A stretch of 64,000 nt of DNA, taken from NCBI GenBank assembly GCA_027311065.1, contig DAICZP010000007.1, forward strand, positions 1-64,000. Reading direction: 5' to 3'. Under the pieces are notes generated by a model. The model worked only from the letters and a program-made list of their open reading frames with translations. It did not search any database and was not told where the DNA came from. The stretch comes from Thiomonas sp. (GTDB taxonomy: Bacteria > Pseudomonadota > Gammaproteobacteria > Burkholderiales > Burkholderiaceae_C). Each line of letters begins with the position of its first letter. The stretch's first letter is position 1. Of this stretch, positions 29,201 through 37,883 are shown piece after piece. Made by a program: the position numbers and the translations under genes.

Positions 29201-31351
29201 GAGGCGACCGGCGTCCAGCGCGTCGGCGCCCTCTCCCCGGTCACTGACAACGGCCAGGGGAGCGAAACGCCCTGCGTCGTCGGGGCGCGTCAGCCAGACA
29301 GCGGCAAAATCAGCACCATCAACCAGACTCTGGCACAGCCGCGCGATCATTCCCGCTTCACTGCCGCTTTGCAGCAGCGAGTCGGCGGCGGCCGCGAGTG
29401 CGCGGTACACCCCTTGGCTGCGCTGCAGGCGCATTGCCTGACGCGAACGTTCGGTCACGTCGATTTGCGTCCACAAGATCCGTGTCGCACCATCACCGAG
29501 ATCGATGCGTACGCCGGATACATCGACCCGAATCGACGCCCCATCGAGCCGGCGGTAGGACACGTCCGGCACCGCACCGCGGCCGGTCTGCAGAATCTGG
29601 TCCGCGAGCGCGCGCACCCGCGTGAAGTCATCCAGGTTGCCATAAAACGCGGATAACTCACGCGCCTTGAGGTCCTCGATGGAACGCGCTCCCGCCATTT
29701 CCAGCAAACGCGCGTTCACATGCTCGAACGTACGTTCCGGATACCGCATGACATTGACGCCAACGTCCACATTCGACAGTAACGCCGCGTTCAGCAAGGA
29801 CTGCTCACGCTCGCGTCGAATCACGTCCAGCCGATCCAGGCCGGTGGAAATATCAGCGGCGATTTCTGCGGCGACTTTCTGAAGCGCGGCGTCGAAGCCC
29901 TCAGCAAAAGTCAGATAGAGGTTGAATGTCGCCCAGATCGTTCCGCCTCGAAATAGCGGCATGCCAGCGGCAGCATGAATCCCGATCTTTGCCAACGCCT
30001 CGCTCCAAAGCGCGTGCGCGGGATCGCCCTGGACATCGTGGACGAAGACCGCGCGCTCCGAGCGCCAGACCTCCACTGCCGGCCCCTGCCCGAGCAATGC
30101 CGATGCATCGATGTCACCCTGCCAATCATGCAGATGAGCAACCGCCGTTCCTGCCTTGGCGAGAACGACGAAATGCCCCTTCGCGTCGGGTTTGCCGATC
30201 CACGCCAGCGCCACCCCCTGCAAGCCGACGATCAACTCGCAAAACCGCTGCAGCAACCCAGCCTCATCCTGGGCGTTGGTAATGATCTGGTTGATGGTCG
30301 AAAGCATGGTGGTGAGGCTCGACAGCCTCCCGAACTCGGTTTGAAACTGGGTGTGCTGGTGCACAATGGTTTTCGTCTGCTCGCGCGCGAGGATTTCGAG
30401 CCGAGCCGACTGCTCGGCAATTTGCTGCGTGGCCTTGCGGTGCGCCTGTTGCAGCGCCATTGCAAACAAAATCGCCCCGCCGACCGCGACCAGAAGAAAC
30501 TGCAGCGCAACGATCGTCTCGATTTCGAACGCCGCCAACTCGCGCGGAATTCCGAGCACGGCGGATCCGACGAGCAGCATGAAAGTCATGGCCAACAGGC
30601 CGGTCGTCACCGTGACGTCGAGTGCAAACACCGACCAGATCAGTGGAAACATCGACAAGGCCAAGACCCCGCCACGCTGGACGCCGATCAACCCAGGGTC
30701 ACAGACGGCGAAAGTCCACAAGCACAGCACGACGCCGAAGACTCCGGCTACTTGCGGCCATGTGCCGCGAAGACGTGCGAGCAGCGGATGCGCGCGCGGC
30801 ATCAGCACCAGCTGGAACAAGGGCGTCATCGTCACCACGGCGCAGGTGTCCGCGACAGACCACGCGACGAAGGCGCCGATGGGGTCAACGTGCAAGCCAC
30901 CGAAGAACGCGATACCGGCGATGCCGAGGGCTGCTGACAACATCGACTGTCCCAAGCCCATGGAAGCGATGAAAGCAAGCGCGCCGCGGGGATGCTCCCA
31001 CCAGCTGTCAACTCTTCCGCCCAAGCGTTCCAGGACCATTCGTCCGAGCATGGGCGCCAGGGCATTGCCGATCGAAGCCACCAGCGCAGGACCAACCCCC
31101 AGCCTGGAACTGAGAATATTGCCGAGCAGGGACCCGATGAACAAGCCCGGAGCCCCGCCCCAGCCCGCACGCAACGCAACGATGGCTGCCAGCGCGGCCG
31201 GCGGCCAAAATGGAGATACGCCTGGAAATTCACGCGCAGACATCGCCGCGAGCAACAGATACGCGAATGCAATCGCCAAGTTGCGCGAACCTGCCAACAA
31301 GAATTCCTTCAGTCGTGGGTGATCGAGCGTCTGATGAGGCATGAGCAGCAT
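26285..31351 (-). CDS. MASE1-GAF-PAS-GAF-GGDEF-globin-GAF-EAL signalling protein
   Basis: A 1688-residue c-di-GMP enzyme. Eight hydrophobic segments at ~20-300 form a MASE1 sensor, followed by a coiled coil (~300-345). GAF-like domains lie at ~345-510 and ~655-810, with a PAS-like domain (~520-640) between them. GGDEF is at 905-909 with an intact I-site RDAD at 896-899. Residues ~1010-1125 match a globin-coupled-sensor globin: FYDAIRQHPELG, QAEHLLHLL and GRVHALVGV, where H1097 is the likely proximal heme ligand. A third GAF-like region is at ~1150-1330, and an EAL domain at ~1340-1590 (E1370-A-L, LDDLGSGYSS, DIVKIDQ, VEGLE) appears complete. A ~90-residue helical tail of unknown nature ends it. 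Both enzyme halves look active, so oxygen bound to the globin, placed between them, may set the balance. Confidence 0.88.
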   Translation of the reverse strand: MLLMPHQTLDHPRLKEFLLAGSRNLAIAFAYLLLAAMSAREFPGVSPFWPPAALAAIVALRAGWGGAPGLFIGSLLGNILSSRLGVGPALVASIGNALAPMLGRMVLERLGGRVDSWWEHPRGALAFIASMGLGQSMLSAALGIAGIAFFGGLHVDPIGAFVAWSVADTCAVVTMTPLFQLVLMPRAHPLLARLRGTWPQVAGVFGVVLCLWTFAVCDPGLIGVQRGGVLALSMFPLIWSVFALDVTVTTGLLAMTFMLLVGSAVLGIPRELAAFEIETIVALQFLLVAVGGAILFAMALQQAHRKATQQIAEQSARLEILAREQTKTIVHQHTQFQTEFGRLSSLTTMLSTINQIITNAQDEAGLLQRFCELIVGLQGVALAWIGKPDAKGHFVVLAKAGTAVAHLHDWQGDIDASALLGQGPAVEVWRSERAVFVHDVQGDPAHALWSEALAKIGIHAAAGMPLFRGGTIWATFNLYLTFAEGFDAALQKVAAEIAADISTGLDRLDVIRREREQSLLNAALLSNVDVGVNVMRYPERTFEHVNARLLEMAGARSIEDLKARELSAFYGNLDDFTRVRALADQILQTGRGAVPDVSYRRLDGASIRVDVSGVRIDLGDGATRILWTQIDVTERSRQAMRLQRSQGVYRALAAAADSLLQSGSEAGMIARLCQSLVDGADFAAVWLTRPDDAGRFAPLAVVSDRGEGADALDAGRLALDDDGCAVARAWRAQEPVLRERHGEAPLEPCDAELLAQLDWDSVFALPVRRAGVTWAVLLFATRQSHFFDDTARMACEQVAALLGHGLDELDRKSALQMLQDAESRRARTDALTGLPNRFALDEYLPGALSRARRRGAVMAVGMLDLDDFKPVNDHFGHAVGDVLLQRLAQALRATMRDADFLARVGGDEFVVVFEGLEAEQCMVELKVALERLHTAVDAPFDLGEGRLARVGMTMGLARYPEDADEPDTLLRLADAAMYACKMRKADRIQWWRIGALGADAAEDDSGEDDFEMFGIKSTTLLQGLGRPLLNSVALAFAGAFYDAIRQHPELGRALHGLREDEFLALKRAQAEHLLHLLSPDTTREALLARASVLGRVHALVGVSGAGMEQAFALYEELLRAQLESTLISSQQRYRILRVATARLRLDVQTQLNAIDETTAQYFEILKKPAVHSTRWVDILPAALTSLSALPGIVHAIVFRPDARGRMLDELGAGHAVDAISAALRAGDLYPNLNPAPDMTPGPLSLAWFTRQVHVVDAYMLDPRLTRWHAIAQAAGWRSAATIPIGSAGNADSVLMLFGAYPHQFSSSWARSWLELVHSRITADFAATSAAYHAIAPDLLRTFRALLYSGGLRMWVQPIVDLRTGTVSRVEALARLQAPDGTVFNPGQFLPAFGEQELHALFRQALEQALACVQAWREQSLQVDIAVNLPPTTLNHPDCRMWIESALREAEVAPAHLTLEILESGELVDARSDEAIHAISALGVRLALDDLGSGYSSLTRLASLPIDIVKIDQGLIRELPRDPVKTVRLLATLLRIGEEFAPSTVVEGLEDDGFVEAARILGAKFAQGFALARPMPTDVFPEWRQRAVDALADTRELATWPGALAHAWVTLHGLAAQVPRDAGSFARFLQRHGVDDSTPLRWLETARAGDGSEACHNAADALLTWLAQRVRDAYDVSAASLRQPDDDPE

Positions 31352-31525
31352 TGCATACCCACGCTGCGCCTTGGCAACGCAGATGGAGCCTTCAAAGTTG
31401 AGCGATTGTCGCTGAACTGGACGTGCCGAGGCGAATCAGCCCGGATCGATGCGACGTGTCCGGCGCTCCGTGCCCACCTGGTTGGCGCAAAATGCCGTGA
31501 TGTCCTTTGCCTCATTTCCGCGCCA

Positions 31526-32494
31526 ATGCACGACCTCCGACATCCACTGAGCGCCCGTGCCGCGGCACTCATGACTGTGCTGTGCGTGATCTGGAGTTTG
31601 CAGCAGATTTCCCTGAAGGCTGCCGCGGTCGATGTCAGTCCGATGCTGATGATTGCGCTGCGCTCCGGTCTGGCGGCGCTCTGCGTCGCTTCACTCATGC
31701 GCACGCTCGGCCAGCCAGTTTCGCTCGCCAGTGGTCGCTGGCGCGCCGGCGTTGTCGTCGGTGCGTTGTTTGCGATCGAATATCTGCTGGTCGCAGAGGC
31801 CCTGCGACGGAGCTACGCATCACACGTGATCGTGTTTCTCTACACCGCGCCCATTTTTACCGCAATTGGCCTGCACGCGCGCCGGCCGGCCGAGCGCTTG
31901 AACGGTCTCCAGTGGCTCGGCGTCGCCATCGCCTTCGGCGGAATCGCACTCGCTTTTCTCGGACATGGCCAGCCGCCCACCGCGAACGCTCCGGACGTGC
32001 TCGCCGGAGATGCCCTTGCTCTGCTCGCCGGTGCGACCTGGGGCGCCACCACGGTCACGATCCGGCTTTCGAGCCTGTCGACAGCGGCGCCTGCGGAAAC
32101 GCTGCTGTATCAACTGCTGGGCGCGTTCATGCTGCTGCTGCCAGCAGCATGGCTGAGCGGACAGTTTCGCTTCGTACCCACCCATGCGGCATGGTTCCAT
32201 CTCGCATTCCAGGCCTTGATCGTTTCATTTGCCAGCTTTCTGGTCTGGTTCTGGCTCCTGCGTCATTACCTGGCATCACGCTTGAGCGTATTCTCGTTCC
32301 TGACGCCGATTTTTGGCGTTGTACTTGGCATCAAACTGCTGGGTGAACCGCTGCAACCCAGCTTTCTTGGCGGTAGCTTGCTGGTGCTGGCGGGAATCAT
32401 CCTTGTCAGCGTCCATGGCTTGTTGCGGCGGCCGGCGACGCCTGCGCTTCGCGAACAGGCACCTCGCAGGGACGGAATCAATGAAAAGTCATGA
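31526..32494 (+). CDS. EamA/DMT family transporter
   Basis: A 322-residue inner-membrane protein with ten predicted helices in two EamA repeats (~15-150 and ~165-300). CVIWSLQQISLKAAA starts the first repeat and LLGEPLQPSFLGGSLLVLAG ends the second, typical of the drug/metabolite transporter superfamily. The substrate is unknown. The start at 31526 gives the normal topology, but no SD is visible. It diverges from the GGDEF-EAL gene (174 bp shared upstream region), and its last 14 nt overlap the H-NS-like small gene. Confidence 0.85.
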   Translation: MHDLRHPLSARAAALMTVLCVIWSLQQISLKAAAVDVSPMLMIALRSGLAALCVASLMRTLGQPVSLASGRWRAGVVVGALFAIEYLLVAEALRRSYASHVIVFLYTAPIFTAIGLHARRPAERLNGLQWLGVAIAFGGIALAFLGHGQPPTANAPDVLAGDALALLAGATWGATTVTIRLSSLSTAAPAETLLYQLLGAFMLLLPAAWLSGQFRFVPTHAAWFHLAFQALIVSFASFLVWFWLLRHYLASRLSVFSFLTPIFGVVLGIKLLGEPLQPSFLGGSLLVLAGIILVSVHGLLRRPATPALREQAPRRDGINEKS

Positions 32495-32702
32495 CGACCT
32501 GAGTCGTGAGCTGGCAAGGCTGCTGCAACAAGCGGAGCAGACGCGCAAGGCCGAGCGTGACGCCGCAATCGCCGACATCCTGACAAAGATGGCGGATTAC
32601 GGTCTCACCGTCGAGGATCTTGCGCCCCGTTCTCCAGAGCCCGCGGGCACGGACGGCGCGAGCCGACCCAAGGACGGTCACCCTGACAACGACGAAACCT
32701 GA
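32481..32702 (+). CDS. H-NS-like oligomerisation domain only (truncated H-NS paralogue)
   Basis: A 73-residue protein. The helical N-terminus contains ADILTKMADYGLTVEDL, which resembles the linker after the first dimerisation helices of H-NS/MvaT-like proteins (KMAEYGLTxEDL). The C-terminal DNA-binding domain (KYRDP...TWSGRGRxPxW) is absent: after residue 50 there is only an acidic/polar tail (PKDGHPDNDET). The downstream 120 nt in all three frames do not encode the missing domain. It may act as a dominant partner that modulates a full-length H-NS, or may be a decayed copy. The start overlaps the EamA gene by 14 nt, so translation is probably coupled. Confidence 0.65.
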   Translation: MKSHDDLSRELARLLQQAEQTRKAERDAAIADILTKMADYGLTVEDLAPRSPEPAGTDGASRPKDGHPDNDET

Positions 32703-32823
32703 ACCGGCCACGGCAGACAGCTGCGCCGGGTCAAGGTTCCAATCGCTGCAGGACAAATGCGCCAGGGCCTCGCGAAGGGGTTTTGCAACAACCGGGCGCT
32801 ACCACTGGCCGGCAGCGCCTGCG

Positions 32824-34539
32824 TCAGAAGCGCACGAAACCGTCGCTGTCCTGCGGGTGTGGCTTGGCTGGCTGGTGCAACTGCCTCGGGTTTGGCTGGG
32901 GTTTCAGCGTTCCGGCGCCCGAAACTCCCCGCGTTCCTGTCGGTGCTTCGGGAGCGGATCGGGTCTTGAACTGTGAGACCAGCTCGAGCAGGCGCGCGGC
33001 CTGCTCGCTCAAGGTCTGCGCTGTCGCCGCAAGTTGTTCGGACGATGCCGCGTTTTGTTGCGTGACCCCACTGAGCTGGCTGATCGCCTGATTGATTTGA
33101 ACCATTCCCGTGGCCTGCTCCTCGCTCGCCGCAGTAATCTCCTGCACGAGCTCCGAGGTCCGGGCAATCGAAGGCACGAGCTGCCGAAGCAGGTCGCCAG
33201 CACCCGCCGCCTGCTTGACGGAGCCCGCAGCAAGTTCCCCGATCTCCTTGGCGGCGACCTGAGCGCGTTCAGCCAATTTCCTGACTTCGGCGGCAACGAC
33301 AGCGAACCCCTTGCCATGCTGCCCGGCCCGCGCGGCCTCGATCGCCGCGTTCAACGCCAGCATATTGGTCTGGTAAGCGATGTCGTCGATGATGGAGATC
33401 CGGTCGGCAATCGACTGCATGTCGGTGAGGGTACGCTGGACTGCACTGCCGCCGGTTTCAGCCTGCTTGGCTGATGTCTGCGCGATCGTATCCGTGTGAC
33501 GGGCGTTCTGCGCGTTCTGCTGAATCGATGCGCTGGCCTGTTCAATCGTCGCCGAAGTCTCCTCGACCGACGATGCCTGCTCCGATGTCGCTTGCGACAG
33601 CGTCGCCGACGTCGACGACACCTGTCCAGCGGCATTGGCCAGGCCGTCGGCCGCAGCACGGACCTGCATGATGGCCTGCGCGAATCGATCGATCATCGAT
33701 TGCGCTGAGCCCAGAATGCGACTGATTTCGTCATCTCCGTCCTGATTCAGCCGCACCGTCAAGTCGCCGGCCTCGATGCGTGCGAATGCGCCCAGACTGG
33801 TGCTGAGCAAGCGGCTGGTACGCCGGATCATCAACACTGACAGGCCCAGCAGCAGCATGGCAATGGCCGCAGCAAAAATAATGCCATCGACGCTATTGCG
33901 CCAGGCAGCAGCATCGATGTCATCGGTGTACGCACCGGTGACGAGTTCCCAGTGCCAAGGGGCGAAATCGGCGACATAGGCAACTTTTGGATAAAAGGCT
34001 GCGGTTGTTCCGCCACCCGTCTTGGGCTTCGGGAAGCGATACGAGACGAAACCACCCGTGCCATCTCTCCCCAGGCGCGCGCACGCGGTGAACAGGTTCA
34101 TTTTGCCGTCGGTGCGAACCTCGGCCGCCCCATCTTCCTGGTAGGCAGTCGCCGTATCGAACTTTGCAATGTCGAGTCGCTTCCCATCCAGCGCGGGAAA
34201 ATAGGGATGCATCAACATCGTCGGCACTGGGTAAGCGTCGGTATTGACAGTGAAATAACCGGATTTTCCATACCGGATCGCCTTGATCCCCGCCAATGCC
34301 TCGGCCTGTGCCGACTGCAGCGATGTCGCCCCCTGATCGACCCGGTCCACGGCGCGATGCAGCACGGCCATCGCCGTCTCCGTGGCGTTGCGCAACATGG
34401 TCTTGCGCTCGCTGAGAATCGAAGCCCGGGCGAGCCGGAAATTGAGATACGTCGCGATTGCCATGCCTGCCACAAACAGAACGGTCAAGGCGATCAGGCC
34501 ACGGCGAATGTCAAGATGAAATCGGCGAGGTGTTGTCAT
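32824..34539 (-). CDS. Methyl-accepting chemotaxis protein with single Cache sensor
   Basis: A 571-residue membrane chemoreceptor. TM1 ~13-33; periplasmic sCache_2 domain ~40-215 ([16 protein letters not shown] and [15 protein letters not shown] are typical); TM2 ~219-239; HAMP ~240-290; methylation helices; signalling tip ~385-425 ([20 protein letters not shown]). sCache_2 receptors usually bind small carboxylates. The C-terminus is a Pro-rich linker ending DGFVRF, not the NWETF-type CheR tether. It is monocistronic and 8 kb from the soluble chemosensory operon, so it probably signals through another CheA. The start at 34539 avoids a 37-residue Arg-rich extension. Confidence 0.92.
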   Translation of the reverse strand: MTTPRRFHLDIRRGLIALTVLFVAGMAIATYLNFRLARASILSERKTMLRNATETAMAVLHRAVDRVDQGATSLQSAQAEALAGIKAIRYGKSGYFTVNTDAYPVPTMLMHPYFPALDGKRLDIAKFDTATAYQEDGAAEVRTDGKMNLFTACARLGRDGTGGFVSYRFPKPKTGGGTTAAFYPKVAYVADFAPWHWELVTGAYTDDIDAAAWRNSVDGIIFAAAIAMLLLGLSVLMIRRTSRLLSTSLGAFARIEAGDLTVRLNQDGDDEISRILGSAQSMIDRFAQAIMQVRAAADGLANAAGQVSSTSATLSQATSEQASSVEETSATIEQASASIQQNAQNARHTDTIAQTSAKQAETGGSAVQRTLTDMQSIADRISIIDDIAYQTNMLALNAAIEAARAGQHGKGFAVVAAEVRKLAERAQVAAKEIGELAAGSVKQAAGAGDLLRQLVPSIARTSELVQEITAASEEQATGMVQINQAISQLSGVTQQNAASSEQLAATAQTLSEQAARLLELVSQFKTRSAPEAPTGTRGVSGAGTLKPQPNPRQLHQPAKPHPQDSDGFVRF

Positions 34540-34979
34540 GGATTCCGCTTTTTTGATGGTGAATTGCCGTCGTCGCCGGTAAACGACCGGGCCTTGCGCG
34601 CCTGATCTGGAGCCGGGACTCGGTCGACGTGCCCGGTAGCGTTTCTGCATGCTACGACGCGCCGAAATTCATGGAAAAAAATTGCATTGCGTCACATTGT
34701 CGATGCAAGCCCTCGCCTGCGCGCTGCGCGCCTGGAGCCAACGAATGCTTGTGGGAACGCTGCGCCGCGCGTCAACGCTAGAATTTTGCACAGGGATCAG
34801 TCGCTCCCGTTTCGTTTGATGCGACGGCCTGCGCCAATTGTCTTCGAATGACCATGAATGCACCGAGCGGGATGCGCCCTCGTCGCCATTGTGTCTGCGC
34901 CTTGTACCGTCGACGCGCGTCGCGCGCGGTGGGGGGAAGCGCAGGCCACCCGGCAGGGTCATGCTGGTGCGCGTGATGC
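34540..34979. other. Gene-free divergent region between chemoreceptor and sigZ
   Basis: About 440 bp holding the leftward chemoreceptor promoter and the rightward sigma-factor promoter. I see a spaced inverted repeat TTGCAT (34682-34687) / ATGCAA (34703-34708) in an AT-rich stretch, and no convincing coding frame. Confidence 0.5.
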
Positions 34980-35564
34980 ATGGCGCTGTGTCGCGGCACC
35001 ACCATCGTGGCTGAGGCCAGCTCGCCATCATTCGATTGCGTGTTGCGCGCCTGGCGTGCACACGAAGCAGAACTGCAGGGCTTTCTCGCGCGCCAGCTGA
35101 CCGATCGGGATGCCGCCGACGACGTGCTGCAGGACGTTTTCGTCAAGGCGCTGCGCCAGGGGAAAGGTTTCTGTGACCTGGACAGCCCGCGCGCGTGGCT
35201 GTTCCAGGTCGCGCGCAATGCGCTGATCGATGCGGCGCGCGCCAGACGGCCCAGCGCCGATCTTCCGGAAGGCATCCCCGCGCCAGCGCCCGAGGAGCGC
35301 GCTGCCGTGGACGAACTCGACGGCTGCATTGCACGCAATCTGCCGCTTCTTGAACACGTTGACCGCGACATCCTGCAAGCGTGCGACCTCGGTGGCCAAA
35401 CCGTGCGCGCCTACGCCGTGGAGCAGGGAATCGGGCTTCCCGCCGCCAAATCGCGTCTGCTGCGCGCACGCCAACGCCTTCGGGAATCAGTCATCGCACA
35501 TTGCGGAGTGCGATTCGACCCCGGTGGCCAGGTCTGTTGTCACGTTCCGCAAGACCAACGCTGA
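34980..35564 (+). CDS. sigZ: ECF sigma factor, SigZ-like
   Basis: A 194-residue extracytoplasmic-function sigma factor. Region 2 is around residues 25-90 (DRDAADDVLQDVFVKAL, DSPRAWLFQVARNALID) and region 4 around 115-170 (LPAAKSRLLRARQRLRE). The C-terminal tail HCGVRFDPGGQVCCHVP carries three Cys and is characteristic of SigZ-type factors, suggesting thiol or metal sensing in place of a classical anti-sigma factor; none is encoded nearby. It precedes a permease and a small thioredoxin, which are its likely targets. The ATG at 34980 has a weak SD. Confidence 0.82.
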   Translation: MALCRGTTIVAEASSPSFDCVLRAWRAHEAELQGFLARQLTDRDAADDVLQDVFVKALRQGKGFCDLDSPRAWLFQVARNALIDAARARRPSADLPEGIPAPAPEERAAVDELDGCIARNLPLLEHVDRDILQACDLGGQTVRAYAVEQGIGLPAAKSRLLRARQRLRESVIAHCGVRFDPGGQVCCHVPQDQR

Positions 35565-35627
35565 AAGCCTGCATCCTTTTCGCCGACCGTCCGTCTTCTC
35601 TGCAAGATGACAACTTTCGAGGCGATC

Positions 35628-36692
35628 ATGCATGCTTCCACGTCGACTGAACCACCCGTCGCACCCTTGAACCCAGGCTGGAGGGCGTGGGTCACGCCCG
35701 TGGCGTTCGTCAGCGGCTGGCTCGTGCTCTACAACCGACTCCAGCCCACGACGGACGCGTTCATGCGCTCGCTCGTGACCTCGACCGGGCTGGACCCATC
35801 GGGGCATTTGGACGCAGCGCTGAGCTTCCTCACCTTCGAAGTCCCCAAAGTGCTGATGCTGCTGGCACTGATCGTGTTCATCGTCGGCGTTCTGCAGACG
35901 TTCTTCACTCCCGAGAAAACACGGGCCATCCTCGCCGGCAAACGCCAGGGCGTTGGCAACGTGCTCGCCGCCAGCCTCGGCATCGTCACGCCGTTCTGCT
36001 CATGCTCGGCAGTGCCCCTGTTCATCGGCTTCCTGACCGCCGGCGTGCCGCTGGGGGTGACTTTCTCCTTCCTGGTGTCAGCGCCCATGGTCAACGAGGT
36101 TGCCCTGGCGCTGCTCTACGGTATGTTCGGATGGAAAGTCGCGCTGCTCTACACGGGCATGGGACTGCTGGTGGCCATCAGTGCCGGCATGGTGATCGGT
36201 CGCATGAACGCGGTGCACCTGGTCGAGCCATGGGTGTTCGACATCCCGGCTGTCAGTGGGGTCGCGCAGCGACTCGATTGGGAGGCCCGTTTCGCCCAGG
36301 GCTGGCACCACGTGCGTGACATCGTGCTGAAGGTCATGCCCTACATCGTCGCAGGCGTCGGCGTCGGCGCCTGGATTCACGGCTATGTTCCGCAGGATTT
36401 CATGGCCCACCTCATGGGCAAGAGCGCCTGGTGGTCGGTGCCGCTGGCCGTGTTCATCGGCGTGCCCATGTACTCCAACGCCGCCGGCATCATTCCCGTG
36501 GTCCAGGCGCTGCTCGGCAAGGGTGCGGCACTCGGAACCACCCTGGCATTCATGATGTCGGTCACCGCATTGTCGGCGCCCGAGTTCATGATTCTGAAAA
36601 AGGTGATGAAGCCACGGCTGATCGCCCTGTTCGCAGGTGTGGTTGCGGTGGGGATCGTCGTCGTCGGATATGTCTTCAACGCTGTGATGTAA
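35628..36692 (+). CDS. YraQ/ArsP-family permease
   Basis: About 354 residues, 8-10 transmembrane helices. TPFCSCSAVPLFIGF, with its paired Cys, is the hallmark of the YraQ/ArsP permease family, some members of which export methylated or aromatic arsenicals. VPMYSNAAGIIPVVQALL marks the second repeat. The start at 35628 has GAGG 5 nt upstream; an ATG seven codons earlier is possible. With sigZ and the thioredoxin-like gene 18 nt downstream it makes a recurring cassette: the small CxxC protein may deliver or reduce the thiol-reactive substrate. Confidence 0.85.
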   Translation: MHASTSTEPPVAPLNPGWRAWVTPVAFVSGWLVLYNRLQPTTDAFMRSLVTSTGLDPSGHLDAALSFLTFEVPKVLMLLALIVFIVGVLQTFFTPEKTRAILAGKRQGVGNVLAASLGIVTPFCSCSAVPLFIGFLTAGVPLGVTFSFLVSAPMVNEVALALLYGMFGWKVALLYTGMGLLVAISAGMVIGRMNAVHLVEPWVFDIPAVSGVAQRLDWEARFAQGWHHVRDIVLKVMPYIVAGVGVGAWIHGYVPQDFMAHLMGKSAWWSVPLAVFIGVPMYSNAAGIIPVVQALLGKGAALGTTLAFMMSVTALSAPEFMILKKVMKPRLIALFAGVVAVGIVVVGYVFNAVM

Positions 36693-36710
36693 CGAGAAGG
36701 AAGCATCGAC

Positions 36711-36947
36711 ATGATCAACGTGAAAATCCTCGGCACCGGGTGTGCCAACTGCAAGTCGACACAAAAGCTGTTCGAAGACGTCGTCGCGGCACGTGGCCTG
36801 CAGGCCACGGTGGAGAAGATCGAGGACATTGCCTCGATCATGGGGTTTGGGGTGATGAGCACCCCGGGAGTCGTCATCGACGGAAGCGTGGTGCACGCAG
36901 GAGGTGTGCCGAGCCGCGCCCAGGTCGAACAGTGGCTGGCGCGTTGA
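36711..36947 (+). CDS. Thioredoxin-like redox-active disulfide protein (TIGR00412 type)
   Basis: A 78-residue minimal thioredoxin fold. GTGCANCKST near residue 10 supplies the CxxC (C11, C14), and STPGVVIDG has the cis-Pro loop. Proteins of this size commonly follow YraQ-type permeases. AAGGA lies 9 nt before the ATG. It is the last gene of the sigZ cassette. Confidence 0.9.
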   Translation: MINVKILGTGCANCKSTQKLFEDVVAARGLQATVEKIEDIASIMGFGVMSTPGVVIDGSVVHAGGVPSRAQVEQWLAR

Positions 36948-37102
36948 ATCCACGCTTTTTGTCCAACCTGATGGTCCGCCGCCTCATGCGCCCAGTGCGA
37001 GGTCTGCCGCGATTCGCCCCACCAACTTTGGAAGTTCCACCCACAAGAATGCAGGCGCGTAGCGACCACGGCTCTCGCCCGTGCAAGCCCCTGCTGGCGC
37101 GA

Positions 37103-37288
37103 TCAAAGCACGACGAGCAGTGCCACCACCGCAGAGCACCATGCCGCGATCGCCGCCGATGACGTATCGGTGGCGGTCTCGAACAGCGCCCCGCACCCGC
37201 ACCACAACGCCAGTCCGCCCCAAAGGGACATCTGATGACCGGCAATCACGATCACCATCAACGACGCCAGAAGCGTGAGCTTGCGCAT
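37103..37288 (-). CDS. Small membrane protein of unknown function
   Basis: A 61-residue hydrophobic protein: a basic start (MRKLTLLASLMVIVIAG), a short loop with WCGCG, then a second hydrophobic helix ending AVVALLVVL. GGGAG lies 6 nt before the ATG at 37288, which is the main reason to call it real. Convergent with the thioredoxin-like gene. No homologue recognised. Confidence 0.55.
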   Translation of the reverse strand: MRKLTLLASLMVIVIAGHQMSLWGGLALWCGCGALFETATDTSSAAIAAWCSAVVALLVVL

Positions 37289-37448
37289 GCCGGTCTCCCT
37301 CCCGCCGTCTGGCCATGTCCAGTGGATGCATCGCATCCCGGTTCCCAAGCACTCAACGACACATTGTTGCCGATGCTGGAGTGCAACCATCGCACCTTAC
37401 CGGGAGGCATTCGCGCAAAACAGTCGCGTCGGACGTACGATTCTGCGC

Positions 37449-37862
37449 ATGCCTGCGTTGTTCACCATTGTCCCCGAAGAAGTGGAGTTCAAGGCGATTC
37501 GCGCCCAGGGTCCGGGGGGGCAGAACGTCAACAAACTCTCCAGTGCAATCCAGTTGCGTTTTGACGTGGTGGCCTCGTCACTGCCCGAAGCGGTCAAGGA
37601 TCGGCTGCGGGCATTGGCGGATCATCGCATCACCGACGAGGGCGTGGTGGTCATCAAGGCCCAGTCGCACCGCAGTCAGGAAAAAAATCGCGGCGATGCG
37701 ATGCGGCGCCTGGAAGAGCTTGTGCATTCGGTGGCCCGCGCCCCCAAGGCGCGTCGGGCCACGAAGCCCACGCACGCGTCCCGATTGCGGCGACGCAGGG
37801 GCAAGGCCGAACGCTCGGACGTCAAGGCCGCGCGCGCCAAGGTCGATGGCGGCGCATGGTGA
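37449..37862 (+). CDS. arfB: Alternative ribosome-rescue factor ArfB (peptidyl-tRNA hydrolase)
   Basis: A 137-residue release-factor homologue. AQGPGGQNVNK (~residues 19-29) carries the catalytic GGQ. The basic tail (SRLRRRRGKAERSDVKAAR) is the part that enters the empty mRNA channel of stalled ribosomes. It frees non-stop peptidyl-tRNA without a stop codon. The start at 37449 matches the family; longer in-frame extensions upstream are not conserved-looking. Convergent with lrp (21 nt). Confidence 0.94.
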   Translation: MPALFTIVPEEVEFKAIRAQGPGGQNVNKLSSAIQLRFDVVASSLPEAVKDRLRALADHRITDEGVVVIKAQSHRSQEKNRGDAMRRLEELVHSVARAPKARRATKPTHASRLRRRRGKAERSDVKAARAKVDGGAW

Positions 37863-37883
37863 TGCTGGACCTCTGCTGGAACC

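Noticed and set aside
32703-32823. Frameshifted DNA-binding half of the H-NS-like gene
   Set aside because: None of the three forward frames shows the KYRDP/TWSGRG-type motif, so the gene is not simply frameshifted here.
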